Made by a program: the position numbers and the translations under genes. 64,000 nt of DNA from a bacterium. Its GTDB lineage: Bacteria > Zhuqueibacterota > Zhuqueibacteria > Oleimicrobiales > Geothermoviventaceae. The DNA lies in the NCBI GenBank assembly GCA_028275345.1, contig JAPWUV010000002.1, positions 1-64,000 of the forward strand, in the 5' to 3' direction. Below, in pieces: positions 17,764-26,800 of this stretch (its first letter is position 1; the number at the start of each line of letters is the position of its first letter). Below the pieces are notes generated by a model. That model was not told the DNA's origin, did no database searches, and saw only the letters and a list, made by a program, of their open reading frames with translations.

Positions 17764-20043
17764 ATGCGGCGTGTAATCTCACGACTTGCCGTGCTCTTGC
17801 TCTCCCCCGTGTGGGGAAGCTTGCTTGCCTGCGGCGGGAAGATCGCCTTCGTGTCCGACGGCACCAGTGATTACACCATTGTGCTTCCGAATAACGCCAC
17901 GCCGGCCGAGCGGAGGGCGGCGGAGGAACTGCGCACGTTCCTGGCTCAAATGTCCGGCGCGAGCCTTCCGATCGTTTCCGAAGACAGGATGCCGGCAGCT
18001 CACCGGATCTTCCTGGGTCTGGGGGATTCCTCCCGGGTTCTGCTCCGAGACCTGCTCCAGGGCCCGCTTGGGCCCGAGGAGTTCCTGCTCGCAACGAAGG
18101 GCCAGGACCTATTCGTAGTAGGGGGCCGACCGAGGGGAACGCTTTACGGTGTCTACGCCTTATTGGAGGACCAACTCGGGTGCCGCTGGTACACGCGCGA
18201 GGTTTCGTGCATCCCGAAGCGGAGCTCCGTGGTTTTGCCACGCCTTCGGCATCGCGAGGCGCCCGCGTTCGAGTATCGCGAGCCGTTCTTCGCTGAGGCC
18301 TTCGACGGGGATTGGGCGGTCCGGAATCGGGTGAACGGGACGCACGCGGAGCTGGACAGCTCGCGCGGTGGCAAGGTGGTGCACTTCCCCTTCGTGCACA
18401 GCTTTTACCAGCTGGTGCCGCCCGAGAAATACTTCCACGAACATCCCGAATACTTCACCATGGTGGGCGGCCAGCGCCGCGGGGACCACGCGCAGCTTTG
18501 TCTCACGAATCCGGACGTAGTGCGCATCGCCACCCAGCAGGTCTGCCATTGGATTGAGGAGAATCCGGAGATCCAAGTGGTCTCCGTGTCGCAAAACGAC
18601 TGGGCGGGATTCTGCGAATGTGAGCTGTGTACCCAGGTGAATGAAGCCGAGGGGAGCCCGGCGGGGACGTTGCTGCGTTTCGTGAATGCGATAGCCGACA
18701 GTGTGGCCAAGCGGTATCCTTGGGTGAGAATCGAAACGTTGGCCTACACCTGGTCCGAGAAGCCGCCCCGGTATGTGAAGGCCCGACCCAACGTGATCGT
18801 CCGGCTTTGTCACATGTCCCCGGCTTGCAACGTGCATTCTCTGTACCGGAATTGCCCGGAGAACCGTGCGTACATCGAGCACCTGAGGGAATGGCGCAAT
18901 CATGCGGAGCGCATCTGGGTCTGGGAGTACACGACGGATTTCAAAGCCTACCTGATGCCTTTCCCCAATCTCGATGCAGTGCTTCATGACCCGAAGTTCT
19001 ACCGCGGGCACGGGGTGACGGGCCTGTTCTACGAGGGGAGCTACCCGCCCGGCGGGGGCGGAGAAATGGCCGAGCTCCGCGCCTGGGTGTTGGCAAAGCT
19101 CCTGTGGAATCCGAATCGAGATGGAAGAAAGCTGGTCCACGAATTCATCCGAGGTGTGTACGGCCCGGCGGGGAAGTACGTGCAGGAGTACGTGGATCTG
19201 CTCCACGAGCAGCTTGGGAGCTCCAAACTTCACCTACACCTCTTCGCTGAGTTGGAGCCCGATCTCCTTTGCCCAGAGTTACTGGAGCGGGCGGATAACC
19301 TGTTTCGGCGGGCGAGGCGCGCTGCCTCGGGTGACTCGGCGCTCTTGGCGCGGGTTGAGCTAGCGTGGTTACCCGTGCTGTATGCCCGACTGGAAATGGC
19401 GCGTCGCGGTTACCCGGGCTACCTGCGAGGGGAGGAGTTTGCGCGCGCCGCGGCGGAGTTCGTTCGGATCGCCAAGGAGCACGGGATCCGGCGGATCCGG
19501 GAGAGTGGAGAGGCGGGCAACGTGGAGCGCTTCATCGAAACATTGGATTTCGTCGGGAACCCCATGCGCAGGTGCTGGGTGATCGGTCCTTTCGAAATCC
19601 CGCACTGGCCGGGTCTTCCCATCCCGTTCCCGCCTGAGTCCGGGTTCGACAGCGCCGCCGTTTACACGGGGACAGGTGGGCAGGCAATCCGCTGGCAGAA
19701 ATGGGAGGCATCGCGGTCCTCATACCTGGACTTCGTCGAGCTATTCGAGCCGGACACGCTGGGGGTAGCGTACGCGTTCGCTCGCCTCTGGTCGCCCGCG
19801 GATACGCTGGTTCGTTTTGGGCTCGGCAGCAACGATGGGGTTCGAGCGTGGGTGAATGGGCAGGTGGTGCACGAGAAGCCGATCCAGCGAACGGCTCTCC
19901 CCAACGAGGACGTCTTCGAAGTGAGGCTGCGCAAAGGCTGGAACGAGATTCTTGTCAAAGTGGATCAGGCCGGCCGGTCGTGGGGGCTGTATCTGAGCGT
20001 GGACGACCTGGATGGGGTGTTCCGGTGGGATTGGTTCCCTTGA
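17764..20043 (+). CDS. DUF4838 domain-containing lipoprotein (alpha-glucuronidase-like fold)
   Basis: A 759-residue exported protein. The start at ATG 17764 was chosen because GGAGGG ends 6 bases upstream and the product then opens with a signal peptide ending in a lipobox (SLLAC, Cys near residue 23), so it should be lipid-anchored. Residues about 35-130 resemble the alpha-glucuronidase N-terminal domain (PNNATPAERRAAEELRTFLAQMSG and RGTLYGVYALLEDQLGCRWYT), and the core is the DUF4838 domain (QVVSVSQNDWAGFCECELCT). The C-terminal 160 residues form a beta-rich segment (WVIGPFEIPHW...GSNDGVRAWVNG) like the PA14/galactose-binding-like tails of glycoside-active proteins. It probably acts on a glycan; the catalytic residues and substrate were not identified. 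Confidence 0.8.
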   Translation: MRRVISRLAVLLLSPVWGSLLACGGKIAFVSDGTSDYTIVLPNNATPAERRAAEELRTFLAQMSGASLPIVSEDRMPAAHRIFLGLGDSSRVLLRDLLQGPLGPEEFLLATKGQDLFVVGGRPRGTLYGVYALLEDQLGCRWYTREVSCIPKRSSVVLPRLRHREAPAFEYREPFFAEAFDGDWAVRNRVNGTHAELDSSRGGKVVHFPFVHSFYQLVPPEKYFHEHPEYFTMVGGQRRGDHAQLCLTNPDVVRIATQQVCHWIEENPEIQVVSVSQNDWAGFCECELCTQVNEAEGSPAGTLLRFVNAIADSVAKRYPWVRIETLAYTWSEKPPRYVKARPNVIVRLCHMSPACNVHSLYRNCPENRAYIEHLREWRNHAERIWVWEYTTDFKAYLMPFPNLDAVLHDPKFYRGHGVTGLFYEGSYPPGGGGEMAELRAWVLAKLLWNPNRDGRKLVHEFIRGVYGPAGKYVQEYVDLLHEQLGSSKLHLHLFAELEPDLLCPELLERADNLFRRARRAASGDSALLARVELAWLPVLYARLEMARRGYPGYLRGEEFARAAAEFVRIAKEHGIRRIRESGEAGNVERFIETLDFVGNPMRRCWVIGPFEIPHWPGLPIPFPPESGFDSAAVYTGTGGQAIRWQKWEASRSSYLDFVELFEPDTLGVAYAFARLWSPADTLVRFGLGSNDGVRAWVNGQVVHEKPIQRTALPNEDVFEVRLRKGWNEILVKVDQAGRSWGLYLSVDDLDGVFRWDWFP

Positions 20044-20552
20044 TGGGATGCTGGTGCTGGAGCGGATTCAGTGAAGCAGCTGCGCCGAAAGGCGGGAGCT
20101 TTTGCGTATTGTTCGGATTTATCCTCGGACCGAGGAAGGCAGGGCAGGGAGCCAATGCCTCGATCCCTGTGTGGACTGAAGGCAAGCCGCTTCCTTCGCG
20201 CGAAGCTACGATGGACCAAGGAGAGTGTAGACTCGGCGCACGCAGCCGCACTTCTCCATTATTGCAGCTCAAATCGGGTCTATTGGAGGCAGGCTGGTGC
20301 TTACCAATAATGGGAGCGTCATGTTGCCTACCGGTGTTTCTCGAGAAGCACCCCGAGCGAGGTGACGAACCGACCTGATTTCGAACCCGGGGGCAAGGCA
20401 TTCCACGTTTCACGAACTGTACCCAAGCTTTAGGTAATGCTCCTGCCTGAGAAGCCAAGAGTCGAGCGCGAGGAATTCTGCAATAGTACCGGACTGCCCC
20501 TAAATACAATCGGCAGGAGGACCCGGATATGTATCCACCAGGAGGCGACGAT
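20044..20552 (+). other. Intergenic stretch with possible terminator and promoter
   Basis: No supported gene. Near its start, AGCT-G-CGCC and GGCG-GG-AGCT around a GAAA loop (20078-20100) followed by TTT could act as a weak terminator for the DUF4838 gene. Near its end an AT-rich TAAATACAAT (20501-20510) lies about 40 bases before the next start codon and may be a -10 region, but no good -35 hexamer is paired with it. Confidence 0.4.
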
Positions 20553-23500
20553 ATGAGATGGAACAGGTTGTTCACGCGAAGGGCAGTGCCGGCATTCGCA
20601 GTGGTAATTCCATCCCTGTTTCTACTTCCCTTGGCTGCTGTGCCCCAAGGCCGTAGCGAGCTTCCGTATCGGGTAGTCGCCGGTTCCCCGACGCATCCTG
20701 ACTACGGTTGGGAGCGCGTCAATGACGGCTCTCTTGTGGAAAGCCCGGCTCTGGCCTCGTCGGGCCAGGGGCTTTGGCCTTATCTGGAGATCGAGCTTGC
20801 GGATTCGCTCTGTATTGGCGGTTTTGACCTGAGGACTCAACCACCTATCGAGATCGCCTCTGTTCTTCGGACAACCGTTTGCGACACCTTCGTGGCATAC
20901 TATCTGACGAGGGATGCCTGGGGTAGGACCGTGTGGAACGCCATATCGGCGTGGCCAGTGAAATACGAATGGCTAACGCAGCCTATGGTCCCTCGTTTCT
21001 CATTTCCCGCTATCCGTGCGCGACGTTTGAGGATTGAGTTCCATCCCGCGGATCCTCGGGCCACGTGGCTGTTCGTCAATGAGTTCAAGGTCTTTTCCCC
21101 GCCTCCGCCTCGCATAGTAAAGCATTGGCTCGCGGATGCCATCGTCGGCAAAGATTTCACGGACACCTTGCGGGTCGTGAATCTCCCCCCACCGTTGAGC
21201 TGGTCTACTCTGGGCCTTCCCGAAGGAATAGATGTGGACCCAAACGGCGGGATCGTGAGGTGGCGTCCGGCCAGGCCGGGGGTTTACCAATTCCAGGTCA
21301 TGGTCCAAGATTCCAAAGATCCGTCTCGGATGGACATGACTACGGTCTATCTCCGGTGCTTGGATGAGAAGCTGGCTGCGGTGATCGGGGACTCTCGGTA
21401 CGCGAATTCATCGCGGCATGGAATGGTCTGGCTTTTGAAGACCAACGGCATCTTTTCCGAACCGGGAATCCACCTCGAAGCGATGCCTGTGCGCAGGGGC
21501 GTTGCCACGGTGCCTGCCTACTCGGCTCGGGAGAGGAACTTCTACGTGCTCGCAGGAGACAGTGTCTATGCATTGATTGTCCATGACGACAACTCCACAG
21601 CACAGCCCGCGCTTCGCATCCCGGATCCCCAACTGAATGCAGCTGGATCTTTGTTGCTGAGTTCTTCTCCAGAGGATCGCCGTCTATTTGCCAGTAGAAG
21701 TGGTGACGCCGGTTTATGGGTCGTCGATCTGGAGACTGGCTCCGTGTCCAGGGAACAGCCGTTCAACTCCAACTTCAACCTCATGGAGCTGATAGCAGGC
21801 TGGAGTGCTGGTCGTGGAGCGATGGTCTGGTACATAGGGATTACGCCCCTGCTGCTGCGGCCTGGCGGAGTCTTGTTCGATGGCCTCTGCCGTCTGGATG
21901 GCGGCCTCCAAGACGCCGCGGTCATGGCTGGGAGATTCTATGCACTCACCCGGAGTCCGGTGTCGCCCCACGAGAAACCCGGCCTCTGGGTGGCCCAGCT
22001 GGGACCTGAAGGGGAGTTGCCGATTAGTCCGCACGAGTGGCACTTTGTGCCGATCGAAGCGCCCTACCAAAAGGGTGTCACTTTTCCGGTCTCGATCGCA
22101 CCATGGCCAACGGCGGGAAAGTTACTCGTCGGCTTCTCGTACTGGGACACGTTGCTCGTGCTGGACGCGAACAGACTGACGCCAGTGGGCCAGGTCGTAC
22201 TCGATAGTGCGATGGTGCGGAGAGACATGACCGTATCGAGCGATGGGCGTAAGCTTTTCCTTTCCGATTTCGACAACCACCGCATCTGGGTCTGCGAGCT
22301 GGGGGAATTTGAGCGTTCCGGCTTCGCAGGTTCTGTGTACGCGAGATACTGGGATGTAGGGGCCGAGCACAATCCTGCCCGCATTGCGGTGGGGGTATAC
22401 TCTCCGGCGGAGGCGCAACTCCGCGTTTGGGGCGTGGCTGCAGGACCTGGTGACACGGTTCGTGTTCTCCCCATCTTGAGAATCCCGGAACAGGTTTTTT
22501 CGGCCGAGTTCACCCTCCATTACGACACAACTTGGCTTTCCTTCGACCGAGCAATTTGCCCGTGGGACACCGCGTTCATCGAGCGAAAGCCCGGGGAAAT
22601 TACGCTACGAATTATTAAGGTTCCGTCTTGGATGACAAGTCAGAATGGCTGGGTCAAGGGTTCCATTACCTCGCAGGAAGTGCTCTTGGCGGACCTGCGG
22701 TTTGGGATTTCGCGGAACGCCCGCTTCGGCTCGCCTCTTGAGTTCGTGATTGACCGGGCGCGCGTGGTGCTTCAGCAGACGACCAGGGAAGTTGCGGTGG
22801 CTCCCGTGGGCGCAGCCAGGACGTACGTCGGCAGCGGCCTCGGGGATCTTGATCACGATGGGCAGCTCACGCTTCTGGATGTGCAGCGCCTTTCTTCATA
22901 CCTGCTCGGCAAGTTGAGATTCGGAATCGAAGACAGCGTGATAGCGGATCTGAACCGGGACCACAAGATCAGCCTTGAGGACCTTTGGCTCTTGCTTGGC
23001 AGAATACAGCCACCCGGAGCCAGCGCGTTGGTGAGCGAAGGAGGGCTACAGCAGATTGATGCGCGATCGGCCGCTGCACTCGGCGGCAAGGCTGAATGGG
23101 TCCGGGTCCGATTCCAGGCCGATGAGCCCCTTTTCGCACTGAGCGGCCGGCTCGTGTTCGACGGACGAAAGTCAGCTCCTGAGATTCAGGGAATCCACGC
23201 CGGTGGCTCATGCTGGTTGGATCAATGTCGGCGGGAGAACGGGGAACTGACGTTCCTGGCCATCGCTGCGGGCAACAAGCCAATCGCTGACGAGAGTGGG
23301 CTGGTTCTTTGGCTGCGCTCCGCGGGGGCGGTTCCGGCGACAATCGAGGCGGTTGGAATCGGGCCGAGGGGTGTAGAGCTCCCCGTGAGCGCCTTCGTCG
23401 AAGGGGTTTCTTCGGGACTTGAGTCCGAGCTTGTCCCGGACAAAGCCGGTGCGACCGTCGTACCCAACCCCACGAATGAAGCTGCAAGTTTCGTCGTTCG

Positions 23501-23714
23501 CCTTCCTGGGCCGTCGAGGGTAACCGTGAAGATCTTTGACGCGCGAGGCCGGTGCGTCAGGATCCTGCGGTCCGAGTCCTTGCCTGCCGGAACCCATCGT
23601 TTGCGCTTCGACGGCCGAGGGGAGCAGGACGAGGTGTTGCCGAGCGGGGTGTATCTGTGCAGGGTTGAGACGGATTTCGGAGCCTGGCTCTTAAAGGTCA
23701 CGCTGCTGAAGTGA
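20553..23714 (+). CDS. Large secreted protein with cohesin-like and dockerin-like segments and a type IX-style sorting domain
   Basis: About 1,053 residues. ATG 20553 (AGGAGG 7 bases upstream) gives a signal peptide directly; ATG 20529 also has AGGAGG and would add 8 residues. Order: discoidin-like N-terminal segment (WERVNDGSLVES...WPYLEIELAD), Ig/cadherin-like domain (to about residue 265), a propeller-like region, a cohesin-like beta domain (about 610-745: LRIPEQVFSAEFTLHYDTTWLSF), a dockerin-like pair of calcium loops (about 762-820: DLDHDGQLTLLDVQRL and DLNRDHKISLEDLWLLL), a second cohesin-like segment, and a C-terminal domain with VVPNPTNEAASFVVRLPG and the ending LPSGVYLCRVET. The last domain is of the FlgD-like/type IX sorting type, so surface display is expected. 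Function otherwise unknown. Confidence 0.75.
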   Translation: MRWNRLFTRRAVPAFAVVIPSLFLLPLAAVPQGRSELPYRVVAGSPTHPDYGWERVNDGSLVESPALASSGQGLWPYLEIELADSLCIGGFDLRTQPPIEIASVLRTTVCDTFVAYYLTRDAWGRTVWNAISAWPVKYEWLTQPMVPRFSFPAIRARRLRIEFHPADPRATWLFVNEFKVFSPPPPRIVKHWLADAIVGKDFTDTLRVVNLPPPLSWSTLGLPEGIDVDPNGGIVRWRPARPGVYQFQVMVQDSKDPSRMDMTTVYLRCLDEKLAAVIGDSRYANSSRHGMVWLLKTNGIFSEPGIHLEAMPVRRGVATVPAYSARERNFYVLAGDSVYALIVHDDNSTAQPALRIPDPQLNAAGSLLLSSSPEDRRLFASRSGDAGLWVVDLETGSVSREQPFNSNFNLMELIAGWSAGRGAMVWYIGITPLLLRPGGVLFDGLCRLDGGLQDAAVMAGRFYALTRSPVSPHEKPGLWVAQLGPEGELPISPHEWHFVPIEAPYQKGVTFPVSIAPWPTAGKLLVGFSYWDTLLVLDANRLTPVGQVVLDSAMVRRDMTVSSDGRKLFLSDFDNHRIWVCELGEFERSGFAGSVYARYWDVGAEHNPARIAVGVYSPAEAQLRVWGVAAGPGDTVRVLPILRIPEQVFSAEFTLHYDTTWLSFDRAICPWDTAFIERKPGEITLRIIKVPSWMTSQNGWVKGSITSQEVLLADLRFGISRNARFGSPLEFVIDRARVVLQQTTREVAVAPVGAARTYVGSGLGDLDHDGQLTLLDVQRLSSYLLGKLRFGIEDSVIADLNRDHKISLEDLWLLLGRIQPPGASALVSEGGLQQIDARSAAALGGKAEWVRVRFQADEPLFALSGRLVFDGRKSAPEIQGIHAGGSCWLDQCRRENGELTFLAIAAGNKPIADESGLVLWLRSAGAVPATIEAVGIGPRGVELPVSAFVEGVSSGLESELVPDKAGATVVPNPTNEAASFVVRLPGPSRVTVKIFDARGRCVRILRSESLPAGTHRLRFDGRGEQDEVLPSGVYLCRVETDFGAWLLKVTLLK

Positions 23715-23758
23715 AGGGCTCAGAAGGTTCATGTCCCGCTACGCCTCACAGGGCTTCC

Positions 23759-23780
23759 CAAGGGGCGGGGTTTCCCCTTG
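23759..23780 (+). repeat. Perfect inverted repeat, possible weak terminator or operator
   Basis: CAAGGGG (23759-23765) pairs with CCCCTTG (23774-23780) around an 8-base loop. There is no following T-run, and the right arm overlaps the candidate -35 of the downstream promoter, so an operator role is as plausible as termination. Confidence 0.45.
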
Positions 23781-23805
23781 ATAATGTGGGCGTGGCAATT
23801 AAATT
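23778..23805 (+). promoter_or_regulatory. Candidate sigma-70 type promoter for the giant repeat protein operon
   Basis: TTGATA (23778-23783), a 16-base spacer and TAAATT (23800-23805) in an unusually AT-rich patch for this genome, about 70 bases before the GTG start at 23876. Prediction only. Confidence 0.45.
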
Positions 23806-23875
23806 AGTATGGACTTCGTGCTTCTTTGGTCCTCTCTGCCTTGAACGGGTGCAGCCCTAAATTGCAGGGTCCGCG

Positions 23876-26800
23876 GTGCGAAGGGCTGTGCAGAGTTTGA
23901 CGGTGGCCGCCGTACTTCTTCTGGGGGTTCGATTGCCCGACCTTGGCGCAGCCGAGCCGCAGGCCGATGGATATGTCTACGTGAATCCGGAAGCCAGCAG
24001 CTCGATGCGTCACTTCTGGATCTTCCGGCCTCTGAGGTATTGGGTCGGAGGAGAAGGGGAACGATCCGTGGTGGGGGACTCCGTCGTTTGGTTCCTGACA
24101 CTGCGACATGACCGTGGGGCCCTTCTTTCCGGTTGCGTGCCCCCGCCGTGGCTGGTGTTCTGGGACTCCACCTGGTCAGCCTCCGGAAAGGCCTTCTGGC
24201 CCTTGCGCCGTGTTGACGGCGAGCCCTGGGATTCGTCGAGGACAATTCCTTACGAGCTGCGCCTTGACCAGGTGGATACATTGGTGGTGCATCTTGGCTT
24301 TCCCGCAGGCCAGTTCTTGTCTAGCGTCGAGGGAGAGCCTATCACCCTCCGGGCGCACGTCGAGTTAAAAGGTGCGCTGAAGGGGACTCGAACCCAGACG
24401 GGAAGAGCGGATACGGGCTACTCGGTTGAAGCCGCTGTTTCGCCCGGCGATCCGACCTGCCCGCAGTTCTTCCGTTTCCTGTTCGATCTTCACCCTCCAG
24501 TCCTGATACGCGATTCCACTCGCGTGAGCCCTGTGGGCGGGACTGTTTGCGCTTACGGTTGGGAACGGACTACGCGGACTTTGTACGCACCCTACGACGG
24601 CCAGACAGTCCGTGCCAGTTTTGTGCTCGACGACGCGATCTGCCGAGCTATCGACAGCGTCATCGTTTTTCGCGGGAACGAATCTACTTTCCTCTCAGTG
24701 CCCCCTGCAGATTCTTGGTCTACCCCGGCGAGACTTTCATTGACTCTGCCCCTGCCTGACGCAAACGGAGAGTACTCGTACCGCGTGGCTGCCGCGGATA
24801 CCGCGCTTGCCTCGGACCCCTACGACCCGAAACTAGGAAGGATCCGCTATCGGCGTTCCGGCAACTGGCGAAACCGCGCAGACACGGTTGATTTCCGGAT
24901 CATTATGGACAAAACGGCTATGGAGCGTTCCAATGTGGCGTTTGTCCTGCAGGATCCGGAAACCGGAAAGCCATGGGGGACAGACAATGCGGATCGGGTT
25001 CGCGCCTCTGTGCAGTTCACGCGCCTTTGGAGCGCGGATGATTGGAGGATCCGCGGTGTCTGGAAAGTAGCCCTACTGGAGGGCAAGAACGGGCCACAAA
25101 GTTTTGGCTGCGGGACGGGCGTTTGGACGCGGGCCTGGGAGATACCCAAGACCGCCCTCACCGAGGGGAGGGAGTTCCGCTGTGAGCTTCCGTTGGCTCG
25201 CAGCTATCAGCCAGGTGAACGGATTGTCGTGACGGCTGCCTTTCTGGACTCGAGTGGCGTCATTTCGGATACAGTCAGCGCCCAGATCTTGTTCGTAGGT
25301 CCCATCCACCTCGCGTTCCAGCTGGAGGATCGCACGCCGCAGACCTGCCAGGATCCGGCGGGATGGACGAACGATCTGGACTCTTTGGGGGTGCGGGTGA
25401 TTGGGCAGAGGACGGACGTTCGGCGGATTGATAGTATTGTGGTCCGGTACAGTTGGACGGATCTGCGTTGGGGGAGGCGGTTTCGGCAGGGGTTGCCATT
25501 GGTTTTTTGCGTGCCTGTGAGGGGGGAGCCGCCGGAGTGCCAGCCTGGGGTGGTGACGATTGAGGCATTGGAGACGGAGACGGGGGCGCGGACCAGTGTC
25601 TCGGATACGATTCGATTTGATTTCACGCGTCCCACGCTTACGGAGTCTTTCCTTGGGTTGTGGGGCGCGCAGGGGGATTTACTTGGGTGTCGTCCTCTTG
25701 CGGGGTGGACGGCGGGACGTGTGATTCGTGCGGAGGTGGGGGTTCGGGGGTATGGGGATAACTGTGCGTCGGGGCCGGTTCGGGTGCGGGTTGCGGGGGA
25801 CGTGGTTAGGGCTGTGGATAGTTGTTTTGCGGGGGCGGAGTGGCTGAGTCTTGGGCTTTCGGGAGATCCGGGGGCGAAGTGGGTAGTGGGGACGGGGATG
25901 GATTGGGCGGGGAACTGGGCGGCGTTTGGGGATAGCGATCGGATTCTGTACGATCCGTTGCCGGTGGATGTGAGGCGGGTGCGGCTTTCTCTTTACCGGG
26001 GGGATCGGCTGTATGCGCGGGTGAGTCTTGAGGATCGTTGGGATGCGGGTCAGTGGGGGGTGAGGGGGGCGTGGAAGGTGGGGTTCCGGTTGGGGTTAGT
26101 ACCGCGCGACTCTTTCTCGTGCGCGACGGGCGTGTGGGGGGATTCGGCTGTTTCGTTTGAGCTTCCTTGGCGGGTGCTGCGGGACGGGGACACATTGAGT
26201 TGTCCGTTGCCGCGGGGGTTTGATACGGGGGCGGATATCATTTGGGTGACGGCTGCTTTTCTGGACAGCAGCGGGGTCTTGTCCGACACGGTGAAGGCGA
26301 GTTTTCGCCAGCTGCCCTTCGATTTCCGCCTTGCAGACCCCACTCCGGCGCCCTGCCAGGATCGTTTTTCCTGGACGAACGACCCGCAAGCTATCCTGCT
26401 GCAGGTCGTGCGTTCGGCGACGAATCAGGCGCGGATTGATAGCCTGGCGATTCATTTCGACTGGACCGACACCGTTGTTTCTTGGACGGGGAAGGGCCTC
26501 CCGGACTCGCTGCTAGTCCCGCTACCGTCCGTCCCGCAGGAGCGCTGCCGCCCTCATCTCATCACCGTGGAGGCATGGGAGGTTTCCACCGGGGCCAATA
26601 CCCGACGCTCTTATACAATCCGCTTTGATCTGGAGTCGCCGGACGTCTCCGAAGAGTTTCTCTCCGTCATTGGCGCGAGACGGGAGACGCTGGAGTGCTG
26701 GCCGCTTGCGGGATGGACGTCTGTACCTGTCGTACGGGCGCAAACTCTGCCGCAAGGGTTCCACGACGCGTGTGGCACACTTCCTTCCCGGGTGCGGCTA

